39,722 bases of DNA, taken from assembly GCA_012797605.1 (NCBI GenBank), contig JAAZOT010000077.1:1-39722 (forward strand), read 5' to 3'. Both the position numbers and the translations under genes were made by a program. The stretch is from Spirochaetales bacterium. Its GTDB lineage: Bacteria > Spirochaetota > JAAYUW01. This document shows positions 17,106 to 26,919 of the stretch, piece by piece (position 1 is the stretch's first letter; the number at the start of each line of letters is the position of its first letter). The notes beneath the pieces are model-generated. The model was not told the origin of the DNA. It did not search any database and saw only the letters and a list, made by a program, of their open reading frames with translations.

Positions 17106-19580
17106 TTACTCTTCTGGATCTATTAAAGTAATTTGATTATCTTCGTCATCCTCGGAAATATTAATCTTTGATATATCTGATAATAAATCATCACTATCAA
17201 GACTAAGTAATTTAATGCCTAAAGTATTTCTATTTTGAACCTTAATTTTAGAAACCAATGTTTTGAAAGTTTTACCTTTTTTGGTAATCAAAACTATTAT
17301 ATCATCTTTTGTTACATTTGTAACTGTAAGTATTTTACCAGCTTTTTCTCTATTAGAGATACAAAGAACCCCTTTAACACCTCTATTAGTCAATCTTATC
17401 TGCTCATGGGGAATTCTTTTTGCATAACCCCTTTCAGAGACAATAAGTATATGTTTTTCTTTTTCTGCTTTTGTCATATTAACAACATAATCACCATCGC
17501 TAAGAGATACGCCTTTTACACCCATAGCGGTTCGGCCGATATCATTTATTAGATTTATCGAGAACCTACAAATATATCCAAAAGCGGTTACAATTATTAC
17601 CTCTTCATCATTTTTCATAATAATAGAATCAACTACAACATCCCCTTCTACTAGTCTTATACAATTAATACCGGTACTTTTTCTTGTGTTAATTAGGGTT
17701 AGTTCCATCTTTTTAATGATACCTTTTTTTGTTATAAAAATAAAGTAGGAGTCTTGTGGAAATTCATTAACAATATTTATTGAATTGATATTCTCATCAT
17801 CCTCTAATTTTAAGAATGATGTAATATGTTCTCCATGATGTCTGAATTCAGAATCTGGAATATCATTGATCATCAAATGATATGCCCTTCCTTTGGAAGT
17901 AATAAAAACAAGGTTATCTGTTGTATAACCATGAAGAATTGTTTTAACAGTATCACCTTCTTCTAGTTGAACTCCCTTTTGCCCTTTAGAACCTCTATTT
18001 AAAGTTTTAAATTTGGTTGAAGATACTCTTTTTACATACCCATTTTTGGTTAAAATAACTACAACTTCTTCTTTTATTACATCGAGGTTATAATCTTCAC
18101 TTTCAACACCAGAAATAATCTTTGTTTTTCTTTCATCTCCAAAATTCTCTTTTATTTTAATAAGTTCATTTTTTATCTCATTATTTATTGAAAAATCATC
18201 CTTTAATATATTTTCTATCCTATCTATTTCTTTTAAGATTTGTTGATGTTCCTCTCTTATCTTATAACTTTCAAGATTTGTTAATTTTTGAAGTCGCATA
18301 TCTAAGATAGCTTCAGCCTGAATTTTAGTTAAACCAAATAGACTCATTAAAGAATTCTTAGCTGTGGTTGTATCCTGTGATTTTCTAATAGTTGCAATTA
18401 CTTTATCAATATTATCAAGTGCTATAAGTAAACCCTCTAAGATATGAAGTCTATCTTTTGCCTTTCTTAAAAGATAGTTGTATTTATTGATAAAAATTTG
18501 CCTTCTAAATTCAAAGTAATCTTTTAATATTTCTTTTAAGTCATAACTCTTAGGTTCTGTTTGGTGAATCGCAATAAAGTTCGCATTATAGTATTTTTGT
18601 AATGAGGTATATTTATATAGCTTGGCGATTACAACTTCAGGTTTTTTCCCTTTTTTAACCTTTATTAAAACACGAATACCTCTTTGATCGGATTCATCTC
18701 TAAGATTGGCTATTTCTTCGATTACACCATCTCTAGCAAGTTGAGCTATTCTTTTAACAATTAATGCTTTATTTTCCTGATATGGTATATCATTTATAAT
18801 TATCGCTTCTCCGTCTTCCTGTTTTTCAATTGTTATTCTAGCTCTCAAAAGTACTCTACCTTTCCCGCTTAAGTACATGTTTTTCATCTCGTCATCTGCG
18901 ATAATGATGCCTCCTGTGGGAAAGTCTGGACCTTTTATATATCTTAAAAGTTCCTCGCAAGTAATAGATGGGTTATCTATTAAACATAGCAAAGAATCAA
19001 TTACATCATTTAAATTATGTGGTGGGATGGAAGTAGTCATTCCAACTGCTATTCCTTCTGCACCATTTACCAAAATATTTGGAAATTGAGCAGGTAGGAC
19101 CTCTGGTTCATCTAGAGATTCATCGAAATTTTTCCTAAATGGAACAGTTTCTTTATCTAAATCACCTAATAATTGTTCAGTGATTTTTTCAAGTTTTGCC
19201 TCAGTGTATCTCATGGCAGCTGGAGTATCGCCATCGATAGAACCAAAATTTCCTTGTCCATAAACCAATGGATATCTAAGAGAAAATGGTTGAGCCATTC
19301 TAACTAAGGTTTCATAAATAGCCTGATCTCCATGTGGGTGATATTTACCTAAAACATCTCCAACAATTCTAGCACACTTTTTTGTGGCTTTATCGTAGGT
19401 AATGCTTTGGTCGTACATAGAATAAAGTATCCTTCTATGGACTGGTTTTAAACCATCTCTAATATCAGGTATAGCTCTTCCAACAATTACTGAAAGTGAA
19501 TAAACAAGGTAAGAGTTTTCAATCTCATCCTGAATTGGAACAATTGTAATTTTATTATTAACATTATCAATCTTATCCAT
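17106..19580 (-). CDS. gyrA: DNA gyrase subunit A
   Basis: The 824-residue breakage-reunion subunit carries the catalytic Tyr125 in MRYTEAKL. The quinolone-pocket helix reads [10 protein letters not shown], so the usual Ser (Ser83 of E. coli) is Gln86 and the usual Asp87 position is Glu90. The C-terminal beta-propeller is present, with repeated blades. The GyrA-box region reads LNRGSKG rather than QRRGGKG, keeping R-G-x-K-G only. It ends in an acidic tail. Pairing with GyrB upstream (36-base gap) and the origin location favour gyrase over topoisomerase IV, but the weak GyrA box leaves a little doubt. GAGGA precedes the ATG. Confidence 0.93.
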   Translation of the reverse strand: MDKIDNVNNKITIVPIQDEIENSYLVYSLSVIVGRAIPDIRDGLKPVHRRILYSMYDQSITYDKATKKCARIVGDVLGKYHPHGDQAIYETLVRMAQPFSLRYPLVYGQGNFGSIDGDTPAAMRYTEAKLEKITEQLLGDLDKETVPFRKNFDESLDEPEVLPAQFPNILVNGAEGIAVGMTTSIPPHNLNDVIDSLLCLIDNPSITCEELLRYIKGPDFPTGGIIIADDEMKNMYLSGKGRVLLRARITIEKQEDGEAIIINDIPYQENKALIVKRIAQLARDGVIEEIANLRDESDQRGIRVLIKVKKGKKPEVVIAKLYKYTSLQKYYNANFIAIHQTEPKSYDLKEILKDYFEFRRQIFINKYNYLLRKAKDRLHILEGLLIALDNIDKVIATIRKSQDTTTAKNSLMSLFGLTKIQAEAILDMRLQKLTNLESYKIREEHQQILKEIDRIENILKDDFSINNEIKNELIKIKENFGDERKTKIISGVESEDYNLDVIKEEVVVILTKNGYVKRVSSTKFKTLNRGSKGQKGVQLEEGDTVKTILHGYTTDNLVFITSKGRAYHLMINDIPDSEFRHHGEHITSFLKLEDDENINSINIVNEFPQDSYFIFITKKGIIKKMELTLINTRKSTGINCIRLVEGDVVVDSIIMKNDEEVIIVTAFGYICRFSINLINDIGRTAMGVKGVSLSDGDYVVNMTKAEKEKHILIVSERGYAKRIPHEQIRLTNRGVKGVLCISNREKAGKILTVTNVTKDDIIVLITKKGKTFKTLVSKIKVQNRNTLGIKLLSLDSDDLLSDISKINISEDDEDNQITLIDPEE

Positions 19581-19616
19581 TTTTCATCCTCTATAACTTA
19601 AAAAGCAAAATATAAG

Positions 19617-21557
<1,941 letters not shown>

Positions 21558-21581
21558 TTATCAATTAAAATTACAGGATGA

Positions 21582-22019
21582 TTAATTTTTATCAACTAAT
21601 ATAAAAGTTTCAATTAACTTTGATAATTTTTCTTTTAATTCTTTATCTTCAATCTTTGAGGTCTGATTTTCAATAAAATCTATTTCTTCCTGATTTAGTT
21701 TTTTGTTATTCTTTTTTTCCACGAAATATTTTGGTAAAAATTTTGATTTGATATCTTTAAGGTATCCAGAAAATTTCTTGTTTATCATATTAAGCAAATG
21801 CTGCTTATAATTCATTATTTCATTTGCCCATAAAGGATTATCTACCGCAATAATTAAAATATGATTTGTAATATAGATTGGTTTACAATGATTTTTAATA
21901 CTTTCATTAAATAAAGATTTACTGAAAACTAAAATATCTCTTTCATATTTTGCTATCTCAAATACTTTTTTTATATTTTCTGGTAAAATGTCTTCCATTG
22001 AAAATATTCTTTCTTTCAT
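21582..22019 (-). CDS. dciA: DUF721/DciA-family protein, probable replicative helicase loader
   Basis: This is a 145-residue basic protein with the DUF721 core. The segment HILIIAVDNPLWANEIMNY followed by QHLLNMIN matches the family pattern V-x-x-x-x-W-A-x-E-L...L...I-N. DciA proteins recruit or load the DnaB helicase in bacteria that lack DnaC/DnaI. The assignment rests on this domain and on the origin operon. The ATG overlaps the recF TGA (ATGA), implying translational coupling. An internal ATG at residue 8 is an alternative start. The C-terminal half is Lys/Glu-rich and may be disordered. Confidence 0.82.
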   Translation of the reverse strand: MKERIFSMEDILPENIKKVFEIAKYERDILVFSKSLFNESIKNHCKPIYITNHILIIAVDNPLWANEIMNYKQHLLNMINKKFSGYLKDIKSKFLPKYFVEKKNNKKLNQEEIDFIENQTSKIEDKELKEKLSKLIETFILVDKN

Positions 22020-23020
22020 AACCTAATTTCACAATAATCTTTTTCAATTTTAAATGAATCATGTTGAGAGATAAAAATTGTAAAATCATTATCAAAATAA
22101 GATATTAGATTATTTGTCGAGCTTAAATCAAGTGGTAAAAAAAAATCATCAAACAAAATTATAGGATTTGTATTCTGTTCAATCTTAATCTTATTTATAA
22201 AAAAGTAAAAAAGTAAAAAATAAAATTTGTAAAAGTCAGAAGTAGCACCATTTTCAATCAATTTTTTACCTTTTTCGATCAAAATATAATAGTCATTATG
22301 TGGACCTAAATATTTTTTCTGTTCAATCTCAATTTGAAAATTACTATCATAAAATTCAATAATCTTATCAGTATTTAAATTATCAAATTTAGATTGATAG
22401 ATAATTTTATAGCTACTATTTTTAGATATAAAATCATCAAACTGATCTATCATTTCTCTTCTTTTTTCATTAATATATTTGGTATATTCAGCAAAACTCT
22501 TTAACAAATTAAAATATAAATTTTTTTTTGTATTATAATCAATATTTGAGTATATTATTTCTTTTTTCTTTTCCAAAATCTTTTTACAATGTAATAGATA
22601 AAAAAGGTACTTTTTGTCGTATGAAGAAATCAATTCATCAATTGTTCTTCTTCTAAAATCAGTTTGAAAAATAAAGTTAAAAAGATTTTTGTTGTATAAG
22701 ATAAAAATATTAGGATTTACAAGATCATGTTTTGATTTTTCATCATTTATAAAATATGATTTTATGCCTTGATCATTGTAAATTAGCTTTTCATTATCTT
22801 TATTTTTTAGTTCTATACTAAAAAATTTTTCTTTTTCTTTTATACAATTATTTAATGAATTTGTTCTAAAACTTCTGCCAGTTTTTATTATATAGATTGA
22901 TTCAACAATGGAACTTTTACCGGATTGATTTTTACCTGTAATAAATATTATAGGTTTATCAAAAACAAATTGTTTTTTGTCGAACAATCTAAAATTAAAT
23001 AAATTAAGTAAAAAACTCAT
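22016..23020 (-). CDS. recF: DNA replication/repair protein RecF (divergent)
   Basis: RecF is an SMC-like ATPase that directs RecA loading at gaps. At 334 residues it is slightly short. The Walker A lies at residues 29-37 and reads GKNQSGKSS, where most RecFs have GxNGxGKTN. The family region around GRSFR is present, the signature reads YLGPHNDYY (usually GPHRDD), and the Walker B is ILFDDFFLPLDLSS. The sequence is very Lys/Asn/Phe-rich and clearly diverged, but motif order and position between dnaN and dciA support the call. The start codon overlaps the dnaN stop by one base (TAATG). Confidence 0.88.
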   Translation of the reverse strand: MSFLLNLFNFRLFDKKQFVFDKPIIFITGKNQSGKSSIVESIYIIKTGRSFRTNSLNNCIKEKEKFFSIELKNKDNEKLIYNDQGIKSYFINDEKSKHDLVNPNIFILYNKNLFNFIFQTDFRRRTIDELISSYDKKYLFYLLHCKKILEKKKEIIYSNIDYNTKKNLYFNLLKSFAEYTKYINEKRREMIDQFDDFISKNSSYKIIYQSKFDNLNTDKIIEFYDSNFQIEIEQKKYLGPHNDYYILIEKGKKLIENGATSDFYKFYFLLFYFFINKIKIEQNTNPIILFDDFFLPLDLSSTNNLISYFDNDFTIFISQHDSFKIEKDYCEIRL

Positions 23021-24123
23021 TATATCTTGACTGGAACTGTAATGAAAATGTAATTATAATCTTTCTTTTCTTCAAAGGGCATGAAAAAAATAGCTTTTTG
23101 GGGATTATTAAAACAAAGCTTAAAACTTGAACAATCTATAACCCTAGTAAAATCAGCAATATTTTTATAAGATACTGCAAACTCAACAGGTTCTTTATCG
23201 TAATCTATATCAAAATGTACTTTACCTCTACCTATATCTGTTTCTAGATTAGAAATAGTCATTAAATTTTTTTCCATCTTTATTAGAATTGTATCTTCAG
23301 TTGAAAACATGGAAGAAATCATTTTTAAGTTTTGGTTGAAAAGATCTTTTTCAATAATAGATGAATATTCAAAAGTATCTTGTATTAATGTTCTATAATT
23401 TGGAAATTTTGGTTCTAAAAGATGACTCATATATTGAATAGAACCAATCTCGATGCTGAATTTTTTCTCTGTTAAAGAAATTTTAAACTTTTCATCGGAA
23501 GATCTTACTTTTAATATTATATTCATCATCTTCTTAGGGATAATCGAAATTAAATCTGGTAATTCTTCAAATTTTCTACAAACTGCTAGTCTTTTTTTAT
23601 CTGTTGCAACGATGTTTATATTTTGATCTTTTTTTTCAATCATTATACCAGCAGTAGAAAATTGTTTATCAATTTCATCTGAAGCAGAGAAAATTGTCTT
23701 ATGTATCATTTCTTTAAAATAGTGAGCATCTATTTCAAAACTATTTTCAAAAGATATATCAAAAGAAATATTATATTCAGTATAATCCATGGTTTTAAGT
23801 TCAAATTCAAATGAATGATTTTCTGAAAAAATTAATAATTCATTATTTTCATTTGTTTCAAAGTAAAGTAAAGTATCTGGAACAGATCTAACTATGTCGA
23901 AAAGCTTTTTTGCATTGACTAGTGTTTTACCGATTTCCATAACATTTGCATTATCATAAGCTTTAAAAAATGTTACTGAATCAGTTGCTGAGATAATTAT
24001 TTTATCATTTTCTGCTTCTAATAAGAGGTTTGAAAAAACTAATGAAAATGTTTTTTGTTCTATAACAGAATCGGCTTGAGAAAGAAGTTCTGCAATCTTA
24101 AATTTTTCAATGCTAAACTTCAT
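23020..24123 (-). CDS. dnaN: DNA polymerase III beta subunit (sliding clamp)
   Basis: This is a 367-residue processivity clamp of three repeated domains. Recognisable pieces are LSQADSVIEQKTFSLVFSNL at the N-terminus, the middle-domain GIMIEKKDQNINIVATDKK followed by RLAV, the third-domain FPNYRTLIQ, and the C-terminal FMPF and VPVKI tail. GGGGAG precedes the ATG. The gene starts immediately beside the putative oriC and leads the tightly overlapped dnaN-recF-dciA set (TAATG, then ATGA). Confidence 0.95.
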   Translation of the reverse strand: MKFSIEKFKIAELLSQADSVIEQKTFSLVFSNLLLEAENDKIIISATDSVTFFKAYDNANVMEIGKTLVNAKKLFDIVRSVPDTLLYFETNENNELLIFSENHSFEFELKTMDYTEYNISFDISFENSFEIDAHYFKEMIHKTIFSASDEIDKQFSTAGIMIEKKDQNINIVATDKKRLAVCRKFEELPDLISIIPKKMMNIILKVRSSDEKFKISLTEKKFSIEIGSIQYMSHLLEPKFPNYRTLIQDTFEYSSIIEKDLFNQNLKMISSMFSTEDTILIKMEKNLMTISNLETDIGRGKVHFDIDYDKEPVEFAVSYKNIADFTRVIDCSSFKLCFNNPQKAIFFMPFEEKKDYNYIFITVPVKI

Positions 24124-24272
24124 AATACTCCCCTATTAAATTTTATATTAATTTTTATTTTACTCAAATTATTTTTTGAAATAAAATCAATCTATTTATC
24201 TTTAATATATAAATTAATAAAAGTGTAATAATATTAATAAGCATTGTTATTAAGTTGATAAACTTCATAAAT

Positions 24273-24285
24273 TGTGATTTTCACA
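24273..24285. repeat. Inverted repeat TGTGA-TTT-TCACA in the origin region
   Basis: This is a perfect 5-base inverted repeat with a three-base spacer. The halves resemble the CACA part of DnaA boxes. It could be a weak DnaA site pair or a binding site for another protein. Its function is unknown. Confidence 0.45.
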
Positions 24286-24326
24286 TAACTTACATGTTGA
24301 AAAAAAAATCAAGATTATCAACAAAT

Positions 24327-24335
24327 TTATTCACA
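24327..24335 (+). promoter_or_regulatory. DnaA box, exact TTATTCACA
   Basis: This is a perfect match to TTATNCACA in the putative oriC. It is preceded 12 bases upstream by a one-mismatch box, TTATCAACA (24315-24323), in the same orientation. Confidence 0.75.
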
Positions 24336-24416
24336 TGTATTAAAAATAAAAATAATTTTTTATTTTTTGTCTTTTTTTCACTTAATTCACCTAATTCAAA
24401 AAAAGAATGTGCAAAG

Positions 24417-24425
24417 TGTGAATAA
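24417..24425 (-). promoter_or_regulatory. DnaA box, exact TTATTCACA on the - strand
   Basis: TGTGAATAA on the + strand is a perfect TTATTCACA on the - strand. It abuts the dnaA stop codon and faces the other exact box 81 bases away. Confidence 0.72.
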
Positions 24426-25838
24426 TTATGATGTAAGATCTTTAATCATCTCTTCAATAGATATTCTTAATAGTTCATCATCTTTTATTAAATCCGAAAT
24501 TTTTTTACATGCATGAATTATAGTAGTATGATCTTTACCTCCAAAAGAAAGTCCAATTTCGGTAGTACTTGCCGATGTTAACTCTCTACAGAGATACATC
24601 GCAATATTTCTTGCCCTAGATATAGATGCATTTCTTTTTTTTGATTTAATATCATAGCTTGAAATTTTGAAAGTTTCGGCAACTTTTCTGATTATATCAT
24701 CTATTTGAATTATCTTTGTTTCATCAATATATTTAAACTGATCCTTTAATATTTCTTTTGCTTGCTCTAAGGTTAAAGAATTTATATCTATCTTAAAAAT
24801 ATCACAATATGCAATTATTTTAATTAAAGCGGATTCAAGCTCTCTTATTGATGATTTAACATTTTTGGCTATAAAATGTAAAATTTTCTCGTCAACATTT
24901 CTTTGTTCATACTCACACATCTTTTGTAATATTGCAACTCTTGTTTCATAATCTGGAGGGGTTATTTGAACTGTTAAACCCCATTCCATCCTATTTCTAA
25001 CTCTTTCTTCAAAATCTTTTAAATCTTTCGGAGGCTTATCACATGTAAAAACCATTTGTTTTTGTGCTTGGTATAATGAATTGAAAGTATGGAAAAACAT
25101 CTCCATTGAAGCATCTTTCTGTTCAAGATACTGTACATCATCAAGTAAAAGAACATCGGTATTTCTGAATTTCATTCTAAAAGAATTCATTTGTTCATTT
25201 TTTAATGAATGAATGAATTCATCGATAAATTGCTCGACATGCATATAAAGAATTTTTAAATTACTTTTATTTGTTAAAATATAATTTGCAATTGCTTGTA
25301 AAATATGTGTTTTTCCTAGTCCAACACCGCCATAAATAAAAAGTGGATTCATGTGTTGACCAGGAGCTTGGGCTACTCTTAAAGCAGCAGCAGCACAAAA
25401 TTGATTATTCTTTCCAATTACGAAATTATCAAATGTATATCTTTGGTTTAAGTAATTTATCTGATTGAAATTATAGGCTTCTTGATTTGAAATAGATGTT
25501 GATTTGTTTTCTTTGTTTGCTTTTCCCTTATTTGATTCGGTATTATCTTCTTTGCTCTTTTTGCTTGAAGATTTCTTTTTTTCTTCAACTTCGTCCTTTG
25601 TAAAATATTCATAAAAAATCTCTTCTTTGTTAAATTCATAAAGAGTTTTTTTTATGATATCTGCAAAGGAAGAAATGAATTTTTCTTTAGCTATAGTATT
25701 AGCAAAAGTTATAGTAACTTTATTTTCATCAAATTTTACATCCAAATCTTTGAGCCATATATGATAAGCAACTTCGTTGATTAAATCTTTAGAAACTAAA
25801 TATTGAATTATGTCATCCCATATCTTTTTCTCAATCAT
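24426..25838 (-). CDS. dnaA: Chromosomal replication initiator DnaA
   Basis: The 470-residue AAA+ initiator starts MIEKKIWDDIIQYL, the usual domain I with the WxxxxxxL pattern. A charged linker rich in Lys/Ser/Asn spans about residues 90-130. The AAA+ core has GGVGLGKTHILQA (Walker A), LLLDDVQYL (Walker B) and the sensor segment. Domain IV carries the DnaA signature ISRARNIAMYLCRELTSAS followed by GGKDHTTIIHACKKI, which reads DnaA boxes. The start at 25838 is chosen because AAGGG lies just upstream and domain I begins there. The frame is open for 42 further codons, but that leader is A/T-encoded and unlike any DnaA. Confidence 0.97.
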   Translation of the reverse strand: MIEKKIWDDIIQYLVSKDLINEVAYHIWLKDLDVKFDENKVTITFANTIAKEKFISSFADIIKKTLYEFNKEEIFYEYFTKDEVEEKKKSSSKKSKEDNTESNKGKANKENKSTSISNQEAYNFNQINYLNQRYTFDNFVIGKNNQFCAAAALRVAQAPGQHMNPLFIYGGVGLGKTHILQAIANYILTNKSNLKILYMHVEQFIDEFIHSLKNEQMNSFRMKFRNTDVLLLDDVQYLEQKDASMEMFFHTFNSLYQAQKQMVFTCDKPPKDLKDFEERVRNRMEWGLTVQITPPDYETRVAILQKMCEYEQRNVDEKILHFIAKNVKSSIRELESALIKIIAYCDIFKIDINSLTLEQAKEILKDQFKYIDETKIIQIDDIIRKVAETFKISSYDIKSKKRNASISRARNIAMYLCRELTSASTTEIGLSFGGKDHTTIIHACKKISDLIKDDELLRISIEEMIKDLTS

Positions 25839-26157
25839 AATTACCCTTTTTAATTTAGTTAACTTTTTATAAGATTGAAATTGTAAAAAAATAATCCCAA
25901 ATTTTAAATGAAAAAATAAATAAATGCTAAATAAGTAAAAACAAAAATTTTGGTTATAAAACAAGTTTTAAAATATCGGTTATATTTATCCCTGCATTTA
26001 TCATTGTGAGAGAATAATAAATTTTAAAATAAAAAAAATCAATCAAAATTTTAATTTTTCTTGACTATGAGATTTTATTTATTATTTTAACAAACACATA
26101 ATATTGGATTAATTTTTGTATATTTAACATTATTAATAATAGTTATGGAGAGTATAT
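25839..26157. other. Divergent dnaA-rpmH intergenic region
   Basis: This 319-base gene-free, A/T-rich region carries divergent promoters. The rpmH promoter is recognisable at 26061-26088, but a dnaA promoter could not be placed. Only poor DnaA-box-like words occur (TTATCCCTG and TTATCATTG near 25986-26005), so it is a weaker oriC candidate than the dnaA-dnaN gap. A contribution as a second origin subregion cannot be excluded. Confidence 0.5.
26061..26088 (+). promoter_or_regulatory. Likely promoter of the rpmH operon
   Basis: TTGACT (26061-26066) and TATTTT (26083-26088) are 16 bases apart, the same layout seen at both tRNA-Gly promoters in this window. The rpmH start is about 70 bases downstream. 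Confidence 0.5.
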
Positions 26158-26319
26158 ATGAAAAGAACATTTCAACCTCATAATTTAAGAAGAAAAAGAA
26201 CTCATGGTTTCAGAGCTAGAATGAAAACAGCTGATGGAAGAAAAGTCCTTTCTAGAAGAAGAAGAAATGGAAGGAAATTACTTACTGTTGGAGATTTAAG
26301 AAAAGCCAAAAAGTGGTAA
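26158..26319 (+). CDS. rpmH: 50S ribosomal protein L34
   Basis: This is a 53-residue, Arg/Lys-rich protein starting [19 protein letters not shown] and continuing [19 protein letters not shown], the L34 signature. Most L34 proteins are 44-46 residues. The extra length is a C-terminal tail ending RKAKKW. GGAGAG lies about seven bases before the ATG. It is the first gene of the divergent unit leading away from dnaA, and its last seven bases overlap the rnpA start. Confidence 0.96.
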   Translation: MKRTFQPHNLRRKRTHGFRARMKTADGRKVLSRRRRNGRKLLTVGDLRKAKKW

Positions 26320-26630
26320 AAATTAAAAGATTACAAAATAAGAAAATCATTAAAAAGCTTCTTTCATTTGGAAATGTTTATAAAACAAAAAAATACAAAT
26401 TTTATTTTATTCCACAGAAAGAGGATTTTAGTTACGCGATTTCTGTTTCGAAAAAGCTTGGTATAGCTACATTAAGAAATAAAGAAAAAAGATGGTTAAG
26501 ATCTATTATTTATCAAAATCGGTTCTTGTTCAAAAAAGGTGGATATGCTTTTATAGTTATTAAAGAAAGCGGTGGGTTATTTTCTGATGCATCAAATGAA
26601 GTTATTTCATTCATTTCTCAAAATTTTTAA
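26313..26630 (+). CDS. rnpA: Ribonuclease P protein component
   Basis: This is a 105-residue basic protein that assists the RNase P RNA in tRNA 5' processing. The central [20 protein letters not shown] is the RnpA signature (S-K-K-x-G-x-A-x-x-R-N-x-x-K-R-x-x-R). The start is GTG at 26313, inside the last codons of rpmH (seven-base overlap), so translation is probably coupled. The 3' end overlaps the yidD frame. Confidence 0.95.
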   Translation: MVKIKRLQNKKIIKKLLSFGNVYKTKKYKFYFIPQKEDFSYAISVSKKLGIATLRNKEKRWLRSIIYQNRFLFKKGGYAFIVIKESGGLFSDASNEVISFISQNF

Positions 26631-26886
26631 TATAATTTTAAATTCATTTTTCATATTTATGATTAAAGCTTATAGAGTTTTTATATCCCCATTATTAAGA
26701 CCATCTTGCCGACATATTCCGACATGTTCAACTTATGCACTTGCAGCATATAAAAAATATCCTTTTTTTGAAGCGACTTTTCTAAGTGTTAGAAGAATAT
26801 TAAGATGTAATCCTTTATTTAAAGGTGGCTATGATCCTCTCCCAGAAAATTTTTCTTTCTTTAATAGATTAAAAAAAGCAAAATAA
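26572..26886 (+). CDS. yidD: Membrane protein insertion efficiency factor YidD
   Basis: The core AYRVFISPLLRPSCRHIPTC, followed by STYALAAYKK, RRILRCNPLFKGGYDPLP, has the conserved Cys residues and the GGYDPVP-like end of YidD, a small amphipathic membrane-associated protein that helps YidC-dependent insertion. The start is uncertain. GTG at 26572 gives 104 residues. ATGs at 26587 and 26596 give 99 and 96, and GGTGGG (26571-26576) would serve the ATG at 26587. All options overlap the end of rnpA, by 59 bases for the longest. It sits directly before yidC, as in many bacteria. Confidence 0.92.
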   Translation: MGYFLMHQMKLFHSFLKIFNIILNSFFIFMIKAYRVFISPLLRPSCRHIPTCSTYALAAYKKYPFFEATFLSVRRILRCNPLFKGGYDPLPENFSFFNRLKKAK

Positions 26887-26919
26887 AAATTTAAAATATA
26901 AATATCAACAGGAGATTTA

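Larger units (their letters stand above)
24124..24425. other. Probable chromosomal replication origin (oriC)
   Basis: This 302-base dnaA-dnaN intergenic region has no gene and is extremely A/T-rich. It contains two exact TTATNCACA boxes facing each other (24327-24335 on +, 24417-24425 on -) and a near match, TTATCAACA, at 24315-24323. A perfect inverted repeat TGTGA-TTT-TCACA lies at 24273-24285. An almost pure A/T stretch at about 24336-24380, between the two exact boxes, could be the unwinding element. Genes diverge from this neighbourhood. Location next to dnaA is typical of bacterial origins. That replication starts here is inference. Confidence 0.75.

Noticed and set aside
25839-25964. 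N-terminal extension of DnaA by 42 codons
   Set aside because: The frame is open, but the leader is A/T-encoded and hydrophobic and unlike DnaA domain I. A good ribosome site precedes the ATG at 25838.
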